64,000 nt of DNA from Massilia sp. UMI-21 (GCA_015277795.1 CP063848.1:2108001-2172000), one strand, 5' to 3'; counted from the first letter of the stretch, positions 46,927 through 58,622 are shown. Program-made: numbers and translations. Notes: generated by a model not told the origin, from the sequence alone.

Positions 46927-48571
46927 TCCGCGCAAGCCCGGCTGGGACGTGATCGCCGCGATTTGCGCGCCGTCCGGGCAGGACGGCGCGGTCCTGGCCG
47001 ACCTGCTGCGGCAATGGGGCGCGCAGTCCCGGCATTGCGGCTGCGCCGAGCAGCTCGCCGCCGCGGCGGCCGACCCGGCGCTGACGCTGCTGCTGCTCAC
47101 CGACGACGCGCTGGAAGCGCACGCCGCTCCCCTGGCCGCCGCGCTGCAGGAGCAGCCTGCCTGGTCGGACCTGCCGGTCATCGTCTTCAGCGCCCAGGCC
47201 AACAGCGGCGGCTCGGACCAGCAATGGGCCTTCCTGCGCCAGTTCGCCAACATCACCGTCCTGGCCCGGCCGAGCCCGGCCAACGTGCTGCGCGCCGCCT
47301 TCGATGCGGCCTGCCGCGCGCGCGCCTGGCAGTTCACGGTACGCGAGCAGATGGCGAGCCTGTCGGCCTCGGCCGCGCTGCTCGAGCAGCGCGTACTGGA
47401 GCGCACGTCCGAACTGGTCGCGGAGGTGGAGACCCGCAAGCGCATCGAAAGCGCGCTCAACGAGGCGCGCAAGCTGGAGGCGATCGGACGACTCACCGGC
47501 GGCGTGGCGCATGATTTCAACAACCTGCTGCAGGTGATCCAGGGCGCGACCACGCTGCTGCCGCTGGTCGAACCGGACAGCGAGCGTTTCCAGCGCTCGC
47601 TGCATGCCATCCAGCGCGCCGCCTCGCGCGGCGCCAAGCTCACGCACCAGCTGCTCGCCTTCGGCCGCCGCCAGGCGCTCGCGGGCGCGGCGCTCGACCT
47701 GGCCCGGCTGCTCGACGAGATGCGGGACCTGCTGCAGCAATCGGTGCGCGAGCAGATCCGCCTGGACCTCGAGGTCGCCCCCGGACTGTGGCTGGCCGAT
47801 GCCGACGCCACCCAGCTCGAAGTGGCGATGTTGAACCTGGCGGTCAACGCCAAGGATGCGATGCCGGGTGGGGGGCGGCTTGCCATCGGCGCTACCAACC
47901 TCTCGCTGCCGGCGCCGGGCGTGCCCGACTCGGAACTGCGCGGCGACTTCGTCCGGCTGACCGTGAGCGATACCGGCCCGGGGATGGCGCCCGAGGTGGC
48001 GGCCCAGGCATTCGATCCGTTCTTCACCACCAAGCCGGTCGGCGCCGGCACCGGCCTTGGCCTGAGCCAGGTGTATGGCTTCGCGAAGCAGTCCGGCGGG
48101 ACCGCCTGGATCGACAGCTCGGCGCAAGGCACGACGGTGTCGATCCTGCTGCCGCGCAGCACCGGCATGGTGAGCGAGGAGCGGGACGGGACGGCCGCGC
48201 ATGCGACGGTGCTGGCCGCCGGCCTGCGCGTGCTGTGCGTCGAGGACGACCCGGAAGTGGCCGACGCGACCCTGGCCATGCTCGGCAACCTCGGCTGCGA
48301 GGTGACGCTGGCGCGCGACGCCCGGGAAGCGCTGGCGCAGCCGCTCGACGGCGTCGACCTGGTGTTCTCGGATGTCGTGATGCCGGGAGCGATCGACGGC
48401 ATCGGCCTGGCGCGGCGCATCCGTGCGCAGTATCCGGCCCTTCCGATCCTGCTTGTCAGCGGCTATGTGGTGGCGCCGGAACGCCTGCAGGGCCTGTCGA
48501 TCAGCGTGCTGGCCAAGCCGTACACGCAGGAAGAGCTGCGCCGCGCGCTTGCGCGGCTCGTGCCGCGCTAA
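46919..48571 (+). CDS. Hybrid histidine kinase with C-terminal receiver, partner of the KaiC-like ATPase
   Basis: The 550-residue protein lacks a membrane segment. Residues 1-130 form a degenerate receiver-like region. A coiled coil leads to a HisKA/HATPase module: His198 in GGVAHDFNNLL, the N-box LNLAVNAKDAMPGGG, DTGPGMAPEVA and GTGLGLSQVYG. The C-terminal receiver has Asp485 in LVFSDVVMPG and LAKPYT. Kinase-to-receiver relay inside one chain is expected. Overlap with the KaiC-like gene suggests that the ATPase modulates it. It converges with the TRIC gene (4-bp overlap). Confidence 0.9.
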   Translation: MTDPRKPGWDVIAAICAPSGQDGAVLADLLRQWGAQSRHCGCAEQLAAAAADPALTLLLLTDDALEAHAAPLAAALQEQPAWSDLPVIVFSAQANSGGSDQQWAFLRQFANITVLARPSPANVLRAAFDAACRARAWQFTVREQMASLSASAALLEQRVLERTSELVAEVETRKRIESALNEARKLEAIGRLTGGVAHDFNNLLQVIQGATTLLPLVEPDSERFQRSLHAIQRAASRGAKLTHQLLAFGRRQALAGAALDLARLLDEMRDLLQQSVREQIRLDLEVAPGLWLADADATQLEVAMLNLAVNAKDAMPGGGRLAIGATNLSLPAPGVPDSELRGDFVRLTVSDTGPGMAPEVAAQAFDPFFTTKPVGAGTGLGLSQVYGFAKQSGGTAWIDSSAQGTTVSILLPRSTGMVSEERDGTAAHATVLAAGLRVLCVEDDPEVADATLAMLGNLGCEVTLARDAREALAQPLDGVDLVFSDVVMPGAIDGIGLARRIRAQYPALPILLVSGYVVAPERLQGLSISVLAKPYTQEELRRALARLVPR

Positions 48572-49173
48572 CGTCCCATCCGCAAGTCGAACTTCCAGGT
48601 GATCAGGCGCAGTCCGCTGATGAGCAGCGCGCTCGACCACAGCGCGAAGTCGGCCTCCACGCCATAGTGGCGCATCAGCAGGAACTGCCAGTTCCCCAGG
48701 AAGGCGCAGATCGCGTAGGGTTTGCCGTCGCGGAACACCATCGGCACCTCGTTGCAGACGATGTCGCGCAACACGCCGCCGAAGATCCCGGTGATCACGC
48801 CCATCATCGAGGCGATGAAGAGCGGCATGTCGGCGGACAGTGCGGCCGCCACGCCGGCGACCGAGAACAGTCCCAGGCCGACCGCGTCGGCGATCACGAT
48901 CAGGCGTTCGGAGACGATGTGGCGCAGGGTGCGGATCAGGGGCGACGCCAGCAGGGCCAGCACGAAGATCAGGATCGCGTATTCCTGGTGCGTCACCCAG
49001 AACAGCGGCCGTTTGTCGAGCAGGATGTCGCGCAGGGTGCCGCCGCCGAAGGCGGTGATGAAGGCCACCGTGAACACCCCCACCAGGTCCATGCGCTTGC
49101 GCCTGGCTTCGATGAATCCGGAAAAGGCGCCGACCAGGATCGCCACGATTTCGATGAGCTTGATGAGGGACAT
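48568..49173 (-). CDS. TRIC-type cation channel (UPF0126/YicG family)
   Basis: The 201-residue protein has six or seven hydrophobic spans in two similar halves, each with the family marker: FGGGTLRDILLDKRPLFWV and FGGVLRDIVCNEVPMVF. This is the UPF0126/YicG family, now seen as trimeric cation channels (TRIC homologues). The ATG at 49173 is chosen so that the first helix is right at the N-terminus. It converges on the hybrid kinase gene with a 4-bp overlap. Confidence 0.88.
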   Translation of the reverse strand: MSLIKLIEIVAILVGAFSGFIEARRKRMDLVGVFTVAFITAFGGGTLRDILLDKRPLFWVTHQEYAILIFVLALLASPLIRTLRHIVSERLIVIADAVGLGLFSVAGVAAALSADMPLFIASMMGVITGIFGGVLRDIVCNEVPMVFRDGKPYAICAFLGNWQFLLMRHYGVEADFALWSSALLISGLRLITWKFDLRMGR

Positions 49174-49224
49174 GCGCGAATGAAGAGCGGAGACGGTCGC
49201 TAGACTACCATGCCGCCCGGCAAT

Positions 49225-49274
49225 TAGGGTGGTCGGCTGTGCCGACCGCGCGCACGGCACCGCCGTGCGCCCTA
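49225..49274. repeat. REP-like double-hairpin element abutting the phytochrome stop
   Basis: TAGGG (49225-49229) and CCCTA (49270-49274) bracket two hairpins, GGTCGGC/GCCGACC (49231-49247) and GCGCACGGC/GCCGTGCGC (49250-49270). It belongs with the elements at 20866 and 55991. Its last CTA is the TAG stop codon of the phytochrome gene on the minus strand. Confidence 0.75.
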
Positions 49275-51434
49275 CATGTTCATCAAGGGCAGCCGCACCG
49301 AGAAGATGACCTCGTTCCCGTCATGGCGGTAACTGATCTCGCCCTGGTGCTCGCGCACGATCTGCTGGGCGATGTACAGTCCCAGCCCCATGCCGGTGCG
49401 GTTGCGCGGGTTGTGCAGCGAGGCGCGCTTGAACGGGTTGAACAGGGTCGCCGCCAGCTCCGGCGGAATCGGCGCACCGGCGTTGCTGACCTCGATCACG
49501 GCTTCATCGCCCTGGGCCCGCAGACACACCCGCACCGGCTTGCCCGCGTCGCCATGATGACGCGCATTGCTCAGCAGGTTGGAAAGCACCTGACCGAGGC
49601 GACCGCTATCGGCATTCACCACTGCCGCTTCGTCGCAGGCGATCTGGAACGGGATGGCCGGGTAGGCCAGGCGCGCCTCGTCGATCATGTCTTCCATCAG
49701 CGCCTTGAGGTCGACCGGTTCGAGCGCCACGCCCAGGCCGATGCCGCCGTCGATGCGGCTCATGTCCAGCACCTGGCTGATCATGCGCTGCATGCGGCTG
49801 GTGGAGGACTGGATGCGCTTGCCCAGGGTCGGCTGGGAACTGCCTTTTTCCAGCACCATGCCGGCCATGTTGATCGAGTGGAGCGGGTCGCGCAGGTCGT
49901 GGCCCAGCATCGCCAGCAGTTGGGCGCGGGTGGCCTCGGTCTGGGCGCGGCGCGCGGTCATCACCCGCACCAGCTCGGCCAGGGTCAGGCGCGCGTTGGC
50001 CAGGATCGTCGCTTCCCACGGATGCGCATGGCCGCGCACCGTCTCGAACCAGGCGTCGAACGAGCCGCGCGGCGTCAGGCGTTCGCCCAGCGGTCCGACG
50101 ACGGTGTTTTTTTCCGGCCGGCCGGCCCAGGCGACCTGCTCGATCTGCTCAACGCGCAGCAGCACGTTCCAGCCGCCCGCCGCCGGATCGAAGGGCTGGG
50201 CCAGCAGGCCGACCCACTTGCCGAGGCGGTCGCGGATGGCTTCAGGCCAGTCGTCCTGTTTCTCGCGCACGACCAGGTCGTGCGTGTTGTCGGGGAGGGA
50301 GGCGACGATTGCTTCGGCGAGGTCCTGGGGAAGATCGCCATGTACCCGGGTCTTGCCGTAGTAGCTGGTGATCTGGGCCTGGGCCTCGGCCGCCGCCAAC
50401 GTCGCATCGCCGAAGCGGCCGAAGGTCTCGAGCGGGTCGTCCTCGATCAGCAGGTCTTCGACCAGCTTGGTGCGGATCGAGGCGGAGCGCTCGACCAGCT
50501 GGCTTTCCAGGCGCGACTCGATGCTGAGGATGGTCGAGCCCATCACCTGCGCCAGCACGTCGGCCGCCATGCGGATCGAATAGGGCACCAGCTTGGGCGC
50601 CATGTGATGGCAGGCGATCAGTCCCCACAGACGGCCGTTGATGACGATTGACACGCTCATCGAGGCGGCGACGCCCATGTTCTTCAGGTATTCGATATGC
50701 ACCGGCGAGACACTGCGCAGCACCGCATGGCTCATGTCGAGCGGCAGCGCACCCGGCGCGCCCAGCAGCGGCACCGTCGTATCGTTGACGTCGACGATCG
50801 AGCGCAGGGTGTTCAGGATGTACAGGCGGCGCGCCTGGGCCGGGATATCCGAAGCCGGATAGCGCTGGCCGAGATAGGGCACGATGTCGTCGCGCCTGGC
50901 CTCGGCCACGACGTCGCCGCTGTCGTCGGGGCGGAATCGGTAGGCCATGACGCGGTCGAAGCCGGTGAAGGCGCGGATCTGCTCCACCGCGATCGACAGC
51001 AGTCCTTCGATGGTCTTCTGGCGACGCAGGCGGTCGATCGAGGCGTGCGCCTTGACCGCGAAGCCGGCTACTTCGTCGGCGCCGACCTCGCGCCGCTCGA
51101 ATTCGGCGACGAGGCGTCCGAAGGCGGCGTGCACGACGCAGTCGTAGTCCTTGCCGTTGACGCTGACCGCCACCATCGAGGGCATCGACTCGGCGTCGCC
51201 GGGACCGATGTAGTCGAGCAGGAGTTCGAGCGCCGCGGGTGGCAGCGCCAGCGCGGCATACGGGGCGCCGGCCTCGAGCGCGATGTCGAGCAGGGCGCCG
51301 GCATTCGCGCTCCAGCCTTCGAGCAAGCCGGCGGCGCTAAAGAACAGCAGGGCGCCGTTGGGCTGGATCGAGCCGGGAATGTGGATCGGCTCGTCGGCGC
51401 AGTTGAGCAGGTCGACCTGGCGGCCGTGCTCCAT
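49272..51434 (-). CDS. Bacteriophytochrome sensor histidine kinase
   Basis: The 720-residue photoreceptor has the PAS-GAF-PHY core plus kinase. The biliverdin-attaching Cys is at 12 (LLNCADEPIHIPGSIQP), the GAF has YPASDIPAQARRLY (about 192-205) and SPVHIEYLKNMG, and the PHY tongue has PRGSF near 455-459. The kinase has His512 in AMLGHDLRDPLHS, the N-box NLLSNARHHG and GMGLGLYIAQQ. It responds to red/far-red light via biliverdin. The ATG at 51434 is chosen; a TTG at 51458 would add 8 residues. No haem oxygenase or response regulator is adjacent. Confidence 0.93.
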   Translation of the reverse strand: MEHGRQVDLLNCADEPIHIPGSIQPNGALLFFSAAGLLEGWSANAGALLDIALEAGAPYAALALPPAALELLLDYIGPGDAESMPSMVAVSVNGKDYDCVVHAAFGRLVAEFERREVGADEVAGFAVKAHASIDRLRRQKTIEGLLSIAVEQIRAFTGFDRVMAYRFRPDDSGDVVAEARRDDIVPYLGQRYPASDIPAQARRLYILNTLRSIVDVNDTTVPLLGAPGALPLDMSHAVLRSVSPVHIEYLKNMGVAASMSVSIVINGRLWGLIACHHMAPKLVPYSIRMAADVLAQVMGSTILSIESRLESQLVERSASIRTKLVEDLLIEDDPLETFGRFGDATLAAAEAQAQITSYYGKTRVHGDLPQDLAEAIVASLPDNTHDLVVREKQDDWPEAIRDRLGKWVGLLAQPFDPAAGGWNVLLRVEQIEQVAWAGRPEKNTVVGPLGERLTPRGSFDAWFETVRGHAHPWEATILANARLTLAELVRVMTARRAQTEATRAQLLAMLGHDLRDPLHSINMAGMVLEKGSSQPTLGKRIQSSTSRMQRMISQVLDMSRIDGGIGLGVALEPVDLKALMEDMIDEARLAYPAIPFQIACDEAAVVNADSGRLGQVLSNLLSNARHHGDAGKPVRVCLRAQGDEAVIEVSNAGAPIPPELAATLFNPFKRASLHNPRNRTGMGLGLYIAQQIVREHQGEISYRHDGNEVIFSVRLPLMNM

Positions 51435-51574
51435 GGGAATCACGGAAGTACCCTTCAATTCGCCACCAATCCCTTCTCGTCAATTCCGGCAAATACCGGT
51501 CGAGCGCATTTTACAGCCAATACTTATTTGCACACACTTTACAAGTGTGCCCATGTTGTATTCCGTGCGCGTGT

Positions 51575-52234
51575 TCACTCAAGCAGTGCGGGACGCAGCA
51601 GCACGATCAGGGCGCCGTGGCCGCCATCTTTTTTGCCGGCGACGCAAAAGGCGATGACTTCGTTCTTCTGCACCAGCCAGCTGTGCACGATCCCGCGCAG
51701 CACCGGTTGGCCCTTGGGCGAGCCGTAGCCGATGCCATGGACGATGCGCACGCAGCGCACGCTGCGCCGGTTGGCAAGGTAGAGGAAATTGGTGACGGCG
51801 TCGCGCGCCTGGTCGCGATTCATGCCGTGCAGGTCGAGCTCGTCCTGGACCGGCCAGTGGCGCTTGCGCATCTTGCGCACCACGTCCGGTCCGACGCCCG
51901 GCTGGGCGTAGCTCAGCGAGGGGTCTTCGTCGAGCAGGCCGTCGACGTCGAACAGGTCGGACAGGGATTCCCGCAGGACGGCGGCGGTTTCCTCGTCCCC
52001 GGTAAGGGGAGTGCGGTCCCTGAAGGCCCGGTCGGATGCCACGTACACCGGGCGGTAGACGTAGCGGTCCGATTCCGGCAGCTTGTGCACGCCTTCCATC
52101 GCGCCGCGGAATTCCACGGCGCGTTCGCGGGCGAGCCGCTCGCGCTTTTCGCGCTCGGCCTGTTCGATGGCGCGCAGGCGCTCGTCTTCCTTGAGCCGGT
52201 CGCGCAGGCCCTTGAGTTCGGAAAAGTCCTTCAT
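51575..52234 (-). CDS. Smr-domain protein
   Basis: The 219-residue protein has a C-terminal Smr domain (LDLHGMNRDQARDAVTNFL and RIVHGIGYGSPKGQPVLRGI) and a charged N-terminal region (LKEDERLRAIEQAEREKRER). Smr domains of the MutS2 C-terminus type are endonucleases that nick DNA or RNA. The ATG at 52234 follows GGAGG. trxB is upstream on the same strand with 55 bp between, so the two are probably co-transcribed. Confidence 0.9.
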   Translation of the reverse strand: MKDFSELKGLRDRLKEDERLRAIEQAEREKRERLARERAVEFRGAMEGVHKLPESDRYVYRPVYVASDRAFRDRTPLTGDEETAAVLRESLSDLFDVDGLLDEDPSLSYAQPGVGPDVVRKMRKRHWPVQDELDLHGMNRDQARDAVTNFLYLANRRSVRCVRIVHGIGYGSPKGQPVLRGIVHSWLVQKNEVIAFCVAGKKDGGHGALIVLLRPALLE

Positions 52235-52289
52235 GCCTGCCTCCGCGCCTGGTCGATCCCCGTGGGCTTGCGCCAGGCGCCCAATTCGT

Positions 52290-53336
<1,047 letters not shown>

Positions 53337-53471
53337 TCAGCGGCGTGCAACACAAGATTATAGACGATGATGCACGCGAGCATGAATCGTAGGCCAGCCC
53401 AGCCTTATATGGCTTAGAATGGGTGGATTGTCGATAGCGGACACTCCAGCAAAGCGCAGCATCACCAAGCA

Positions 53472-55976
53472 ATGAGCAAGAACAGTCAATCCAGCACCTC
53501 AGGATACACCCGCAGCGCGCAATCCACGCGTGCGGCCCGCCAGCCCCTGCCTGGGCGCCTGTCGCGCCTTCTGTCGGAAGCGCGCTGGATCGCCATGGCC
53601 GTGGCCTTCCTGTATTTCGTGCTTATCCTATTAAGTTACAACAAGGCCGATCCCGGCTGGTCGCACGCCAACGCGGTCCCCAGGATCGCCAACCTGGGCG
53701 GCAAGGCGGGCGCCTGGCTGTCCGACCTGCTGCTGTTCATCTTCGGGTTCTCGGCCTGGTGGTGGGGCGTGATCTTCCTGCGCGGCGTCTGGAAGGGCTG
53801 GCGCCGCCTGACCGACCGGCTGGCGCCACCGAGCGAGCCGCCGCACGCCGGCGAGATGTACGTGCGCTGGACCGGCTTCGCCATCATGTTCGCCGGCAGC
53901 CTGGGCCTGGAATACCTGCGCATGTGGTCCTGGAACGTCGAGCTGCCGCGCGCCGCCGGCGGCGTGCTGGGCCAGCTGATCGGCCACTCGGCCCATGTCG
54001 CCTTCGGCTTCACCGGCGCGACCCTGCTGCTCCTGCTGCTGTTCGGCCTGGGTTTCTCGCTGTTCTTCCAGGTTTCCTGGCTGGCCGTGGCCGAGCGCAT
54101 CGGGGAAACGGTGGAGAGCATGGTCGACTGGTTCCGCATGCGCATGGAAGACCACGAAGACCGCAAGCAGGGCGAGGCCGCCGCCGTCAAGCGCGACGAG
54201 TTGGTGGTCCACGAACGCCAGAAGTACACCGAAAAGCATCCTGCGCCGCCGCCGATCGTGAAGGCCGAGCCGATGCTGGAGCCGCGCGCCGAGGCGCGCC
54301 CCGAGCCCCAGGTCCTGCCGCCGTCGACGCCGGCCTCGCTGGCCATGCCGACCCCTGCGGCCGGCGCGGCACCGTCGCCGCAAGCCGCGGCGGCTTCTTC
54401 GATCAAGATCGAGCCGCAGATGACCAGCGTGCCGAAATCCGAGCGCGCCCAGAAGGAGATGCAGACCCCGCTGTTCCACGAGCTGGCGGGCGACGGCGGC
54501 CTGCCGCCGCTGGCCCTGCTGGACGAGGCGCCGCCGGCCCAGGAAACCGTGGCGGTCGAGACCCTGGAATTCACCAGCCGCCTGATCGAGAAGAAGCTGT
54601 CCGACTTCGGCGTCGAAGCCAAGGTGGTGGCGGCCTATCCGGGCCCGGTCGTGACCCGCTACGAGATCGAGCCGGCCACCGGCGTGAAGGGCAGCCAGAT
54701 CGTCAACCTGGCGCGCGACCTGGCGCGCTCGCTTTCCTTGACGTCGATCCGGGTGGTCGAGACCATCCCGGGCAAGAACTACATGGCGCTCGAGCTGCCG
54801 AATCCGAAGCGCCAGATCGTGCGCCTGTCGGAGATCGTCGGCTCCAAGGTGTATGGCGACAGTCCCTCGGCGCTGACCGTCGCGCTGGGCAAGGACATCG
54901 CCGGTAAGCCGGTCTGCGCCGACCTGGCCAAGATGCCGCACCTGCTGGTGGCGGGCACCACCGGTTCGGGTAAATCGGTGGGCATCAACGCGACCATCCT
55001 GTCGCTGCTCTACAAATCCGATCCGGCCGACGTGCGCCTGATCCTGATCGACCCGAAGATGCTGGAGATGTCGGTGTACGAGGGCATTCCGCACCTGCTG
55101 GCGCCGGTCGTGACCGACATGCGCCAGGCCGGCCACGCCCTGAACTGGGCGGTGAACGAGATGGAGCGCCGCTACAAGCTGATGAGTAAACTCGGCGTGC
55201 GCAACCTGGCCGGCTACAACGGCAAGATCATCGAGGCGGCCAAGCGCGAGGAGCACATCCCGAATCCGTTCTCGATCATGCCGGACAATCCCGAGCCGCT
55301 CGAGAAGCTGCCGACCATCGTCATCATCATCGATGAGCTGGCCGACCTGATGATGGTCGTCGGCAAGAAGGTGGAAGAGCTGATCGCCCGTATCGCCCAG
55401 AAGGCGCGCGCGGCCGGCATCCACCTGATTCTCGCCACCCAGCGCCCCTCGGTGGACGTCATCACCGGCCTGATCAAGGCGAACATCCCGACCCGCATCG
55501 CCTTCCAGGTGTCGAGCAAGATCGACTCGCGCACCATTCTCGACCAGATGGGCGCCGAGACCCTGCTGGGCATGGGCGACATGCTGTACATGCCGCCCGG
55601 GACCGGCCTGCCGATCCGCGTGCACGGCGCCTTTGTCTCGGACGACGAAGTGCATCGAGTTGTAAAACATCTGCAGTCGCTGGGCGAACCGAACTATATT
55701 GAAGGCATCCTGGAGGGCGGCACGCTGGAAGAGGGCAATGCCGAAGGCGTCCCGGCGGGCGAGGGCGGCGGCGAATCCGACGCGCTCTACGACCAGGCCG
55801 TGGCGGTGGTGCTGAAGAACCGCAAGGCATCGATCTCGCTGGTCCAGCGCCACCTGCGCATCGGCTACAACCGCGCGGCCCGCCTGATCGAGCAGATGGA
55901 GCAAAGCGGGCTGGTGTCGCCGATGCAGTCGAACGGCAACCGCGACATCCTCGTGCCGGCCACCACTGCCGAATAA
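53472..55976 (+). CDS. ftsK: DNA translocase FtsK
   Basis: The 834-residue protein pumps chromosomal DNA at the septum and activates XerCD resolution. It has four N-terminal membrane segments (from about 39 to 205), a Pro/Ala-rich linker, a motor with Walker [15 protein letters not shown] near 493 and [13 protein letters not shown], and a C-terminal gamma winged helix ([20 protein letters not shown]) that reads KOPS. Length is shorter than E. coli FtsK (1329), as usual outside enterics. A TAGAAT box precedes it at 53415. lolA follows after about 80 bp. Confidence 0.96.
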   Translation: MSKNSQSSTSGYTRSAQSTRAARQPLPGRLSRLLSEARWIAMAVAFLYFVLILLSYNKADPGWSHANAVPRIANLGGKAGAWLSDLLLFIFGFSAWWWGVIFLRGVWKGWRRLTDRLAPPSEPPHAGEMYVRWTGFAIMFAGSLGLEYLRMWSWNVELPRAAGGVLGQLIGHSAHVAFGFTGATLLLLLLFGLGFSLFFQVSWLAVAERIGETVESMVDWFRMRMEDHEDRKQGEAAAVKRDELVVHERQKYTEKHPAPPPIVKAEPMLEPRAEARPEPQVLPPSTPASLAMPTPAAGAAPSPQAAAASSIKIEPQMTSVPKSERAQKEMQTPLFHELAGDGGLPPLALLDEAPPAQETVAVETLEFTSRLIEKKLSDFGVEAKVVAAYPGPVVTRYEIEPATGVKGSQIVNLARDLARSLSLTSIRVVETIPGKNYMALELPNPKRQIVRLSEIVGSKVYGDSPSALTVALGKDIAGKPVCADLAKMPHLLVAGTTGSGKSVGINATILSLLYKSDPADVRLILIDPKMLEMSVYEGIPHLLAPVVTDMRQAGHALNWAVNEMERRYKLMSKLGVRNLAGYNGKIIEAAKREEHIPNPFSIMPDNPEPLEKLPTIVIIIDELADLMMVVGKKVEELIARIAQKARAAGIHLILATQRPSVDVITGLIKANIPTRIAFQVSSKIDSRTILDQMGAETLLGMGDMLYMPPGTGLPIRVHGAFVSDDEVHRVVKHLQSLGEPNYIEGILEGGTLEEGNAEGVPAGEGGGESDALYDQAVAVVLKNRKASISLVQRHLRIGYNRAARLIEQMEQSGLVSPMQSNGNRDILVPATTAE

Positions 55977-55990
55977 ACCGTCGCCTCACC

Positions 55991-56014
55991 GTAGGGTGGG
56001 CGGCTTTGCCGCCC
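55991..56014. repeat. REP-like element GTAGGGTGGGCGGC
   Basis: GTAGGGTG precedes the hairpin GGGCGGC/GCCGCCC (55998-56004 and 56008-56014) across a TTT loop. It sits between ftsK and lolA. Confidence 0.75.
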
Positions 56015-56058
56015 GCGCGTTCAAGGAACGGCGGCGGACCACAACAAGAGGAATCGAT

Positions 56059-56694
56059 ATGAAATTCACGACCAACGCAATTGCAACGCTCATCGCCGCC
56101 GGCGCCTTGGCCCTGACGGGCACCGCTACCGCCGGCGCCCTCGACCAGTTCAGGAGCTTCGTCGCCGGCACCAAGTCCGCCAAGGGCGAATTCACCCAGC
56201 AGCAGCTCACCAAATCGAAGAGCGGCAAGACCGCCCCGGTTTCCAGCGGCACGTTCGTGTTCGCCCGTCCCGGCAAGTTCATCTGGACCTACCAGAAGCC
56301 CTACGAGCAACTGCTGCAGGCCGACGGCGAAACGCTCTATATCTACGACAAGGACCTGAACCAGGTCACCACCCGCAAGCTGGGCAACGCCCTGGGTTCC
56401 TCCCCGGCCGCGATCCTGTTCGGCAGCAACGACCTGGAAAAGAACTTCACCCTTTCCGAAGCCGGCGAGCGTGACGGCGCCGAATGGCTGAAGGCCGTGC
56501 CCAAGACCCGGGACACCAGCTTCGAGCAGATCGGCATCGGCCTGAAAGGCGGCGTGCCGGTGGCGATGGAGCTGAAGGACGGGTTCGGCCAGGTTTCGCT
56601 GCTGAAGTTCAGCAACTTCCAGCGCAACCCGGCGCTGGGCGCGCAGCAGTTCAAGTTCGAGGTGCCGAAGGGCGCGGACGTGGTCAGCCAGTAA
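56059..56694 (+). CDS. lolA: Outer-membrane lipoprotein carrier protein LolA
   Basis: The 211-residue periplasmic chaperone carries lipoproteins from LolCDE to LolB. It has a signal peptide ([21 protein letters not shown]) and family blocks [59 protein letters not shown] and the C-terminal [16 protein letters not shown]. The ATG at 56059 is preceded by AAGAGGAA. It is followed by rarA and forms part of the ftsK-lolA-rarA block. Confidence 0.94.
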   Translation: MKFTTNAIATLIAAGALALTGTATAGALDQFRSFVAGTKSAKGEFTQQQLTKSKSGKTAPVSSGTFVFARPGKFIWTYQKPYEQLLQADGETLYIYDKDLNQVTTRKLGNALGSSPAAILFGSNDLEKNFTLSEAGERDGAEWLKAVPKTRDTSFEQIGIGLKGGVPVAMELKDGFGQVSLLKFSNFQRNPALGAQQFKFEVPKGADVVSQ

Positions 56695-56841
56695 GCACCT
56701 GAGCAAGCGCCTGTTCCACCGCGGGCCGGCCCGTGCCGCCCGCCCGCGCGGCACGCATCGGCTACACTAGGCGCATGCACACGCATTCACATTACCTTGT
56801 ACCGTATTCCGTTGATCCCTTGAGCGTCCCGGGAGCGCGCC

Positions 56842-58143
56842 ATGGATGACCTGTTCAAGCTCGAGCCCGCGCCGCCGCTGGCCGAGGCCCTGCGTCCGCG
56901 CACCATCGCCGAAGTCATCGGCCAGAGCCACCTGCTCGGTCCCGGCAAGCCGCTGAACCTGGTGTTCAAGTCCGGCAAGCCGCATTCGATGATCCTGTGG
57001 GGCCCGCCCGGCGTCGGCAAGACCACGCTGGCGCGGCTGACGGCCTACGCTTTTGATTGCGAGTTCATCGCGCTGTCGGCGGTGCTGTCGGGCGTAAAGG
57101 ACATCCGCGCCGCCGTCGAACAGGCCGAGCACTATCTGCGGCAGGGCAAGCACACCATCCTGTTCATCGACGAGATCCACCGCTTCAACAAGTCGCAGCA
57201 GGATGCGCTGCTGCCCTTCGTGGAGTCGGGCCTGGTGACCCTGATCGGCGCCACCACCGAGAATCCCTCGTTCGAGGTCAACTCGGCATTGCTGTCGCGT
57301 TCGCAGGTCTATGTGCTCAAGGCCCTGACCGACGAAGAAATGCGCCAGTTGCTCACACGCGCCAAGGAGCGCGTGCTGCAGCACTTGAGCTTCGACGAGG
57401 TCGCGGTCGACACCCTGGTCGGCTACGCCGACGGCGACGCGCGCCGCTTCCTCAACCTGCTGGAACAGACGAAAACCTCGGCAGATACCGCGGGCATCAC
57501 CCGCATCACCGCGGAGTTCGTCGAGAACGCGCTGACCCTCAACGCGCGCCGCTTCGACAAGGGCGGCGACAATTTCTACGACCAGATCTCGGCCCTGCAC
57601 AAGTCGGTGCGCGGCTCGCACCCGGATGCGGCCCTGTACTGGCTGTGCCGCATGCTCGACGGCGGCGCCGATGCCAAGTACCTGTCGCGCCGGATCGTGC
57701 GCATGGCCTGGGAAGACATCGGCCTGGCCGACCCGCGCGCGCTCCAGATCGCCAACGACGCGGCCACCACCTACGAGCGCCTCGGATCGCCCGAAGGCGA
57801 GCTGGCGCTGGGGCAGGCCGTGATCTACCTGGCGATCGCGGCCAAGAGCAATGCCGGCTACAACGCCTTCAACGCGGCGATGGCGTTCGTGAAGAAGGAC
57901 AAGTCGCGCGAGGTGCCGGTTCACCTGCGCAATGCGCCGACCAAGCTGATGAAGGAACTCGGCTACGGCCACGCCTACCGCTACGCGCACGACGAGCCGC
58001 ATGCCTACGCGGCGGGCGAGACCTACCTGCCGGACGGGATGGTGGAGCCGGGCTGGTACCGGCCGGTGCCGCGCGGGGTCGAGTCGAAGGTCGCCGAGAA
58101 ACTGGCGTTCCTGCGCAGCCTCGACGACGACGCCAAGGGCTGA
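56842..58143 (+). CDS. rarA: Replication-associated recombination protein RarA (MgsA)
   Basis: The 433-residue AAA+ ATPase is related to clamp-loader subunits and acts at stalled replication forks. It has Walker [16 protein letters not shown] near 54-61, the [16 protein letters not shown] motif, [12 protein letters not shown] and a C-terminal [12 protein letters not shown] and [15 protein letters not shown], which helps form the tetramer. It directly follows lolA, as in related genomes. The stop is followed by a gene on the opposite strand. Confidence 0.96.
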   Translation: MDDLFKLEPAPPLAEALRPRTIAEVIGQSHLLGPGKPLNLVFKSGKPHSMILWGPPGVGKTTLARLTAYAFDCEFIALSAVLSGVKDIRAAVEQAEHYLRQGKHTILFIDEIHRFNKSQQDALLPFVESGLVTLIGATTENPSFEVNSALLSRSQVYVLKALTDEEMRQLLTRAKERVLQHLSFDEVAVDTLVGYADGDARRFLNLLEQTKTSADTAGITRITAEFVENALTLNARRFDKGGDNFYDQISALHKSVRGSHPDAALYWLCRMLDGGADAKYLSRRIVRMAWEDIGLADPRALQIANDAATTYERLGSPEGELALGQAVIYLAIAAKSNAGYNAFNAAMAFVKKDKSREVPVHLRNAPTKLMKELGYGHAYRYAHDEPHAYAAGETYLPDGMVEPGWYRPVPRGVESKVAEKLAFLRSLDDDAKG

Positions 58144-58153
58144 GCTCGCTTGC

Positions 58154-58510
58154 TCAGCCTTCGCGCGCCGCCTGCAGCATCAATCCGGAGACTTCATCGA
58201 AGTAGGCCAGCGCCGCCGGCGTCAGGTCGACCTGCTTGCGGCGGCTGTCCTCGGTATCGGCCAGCACCAGCCAGCCCTTGCTGCGCATCGACTTGATGCG
58301 GGTATGGATGGTGGCCGGCGCGCCCAATTCCTCCTGGCCCATCAGGTCGCGCACGCTCAGGCGCTTCTCGAGCTGGCGCGAGCGGCCGACCACCGCGAGG
58401 ATGCGCTCTTCGAGCGGATCGAGCGGCGGCAGCGCGGGCAGGTCGCGCAGCGCTCCCAGCAGGTTCAGGAAGCGCAGGTAGATGTCGGCCGGGCGGGTGG
58501 GCTTGTTCAT
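58154..58510 (-). CDS. MarR-like winged-helix transcription factor
   Basis: The 118-residue protein has a winged helix pattern (RLSVRDLMGQEELGAPATIH, IKSMRSKGWLVLADTEDSRR) with a preceding LPALPPLDPLEERILAVVG segment, a MarR-type DNA-binding protein. The ATG at 58510 is preferred; the frame to 58735 overlaps the divergent gene. It faces the MASE1-like gene and may regulate it. The ligand is unknown. Confidence 0.75.
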   Translation of the reverse strand: MNKPTRPADIYLRFLNLLGALRDLPALPPLDPLEERILAVVGRSRQLEKRLSVRDLMGQEELGAPATIHTRIKSMRSKGWLVLADTEDSRRKQVDLTPAALAYFDEVSGLMLQAAREG

Positions 58511-58622
58511 CCGGGAACCCCGTCCGCATCCGAAATTTGTCGAAATTGAGCGTGAGATAACATTGATTGATATAATGTTTCCGTCAAAGAAGTAAAGCTT
58601 AACCCAGCTTGCGGCCCAGGTC

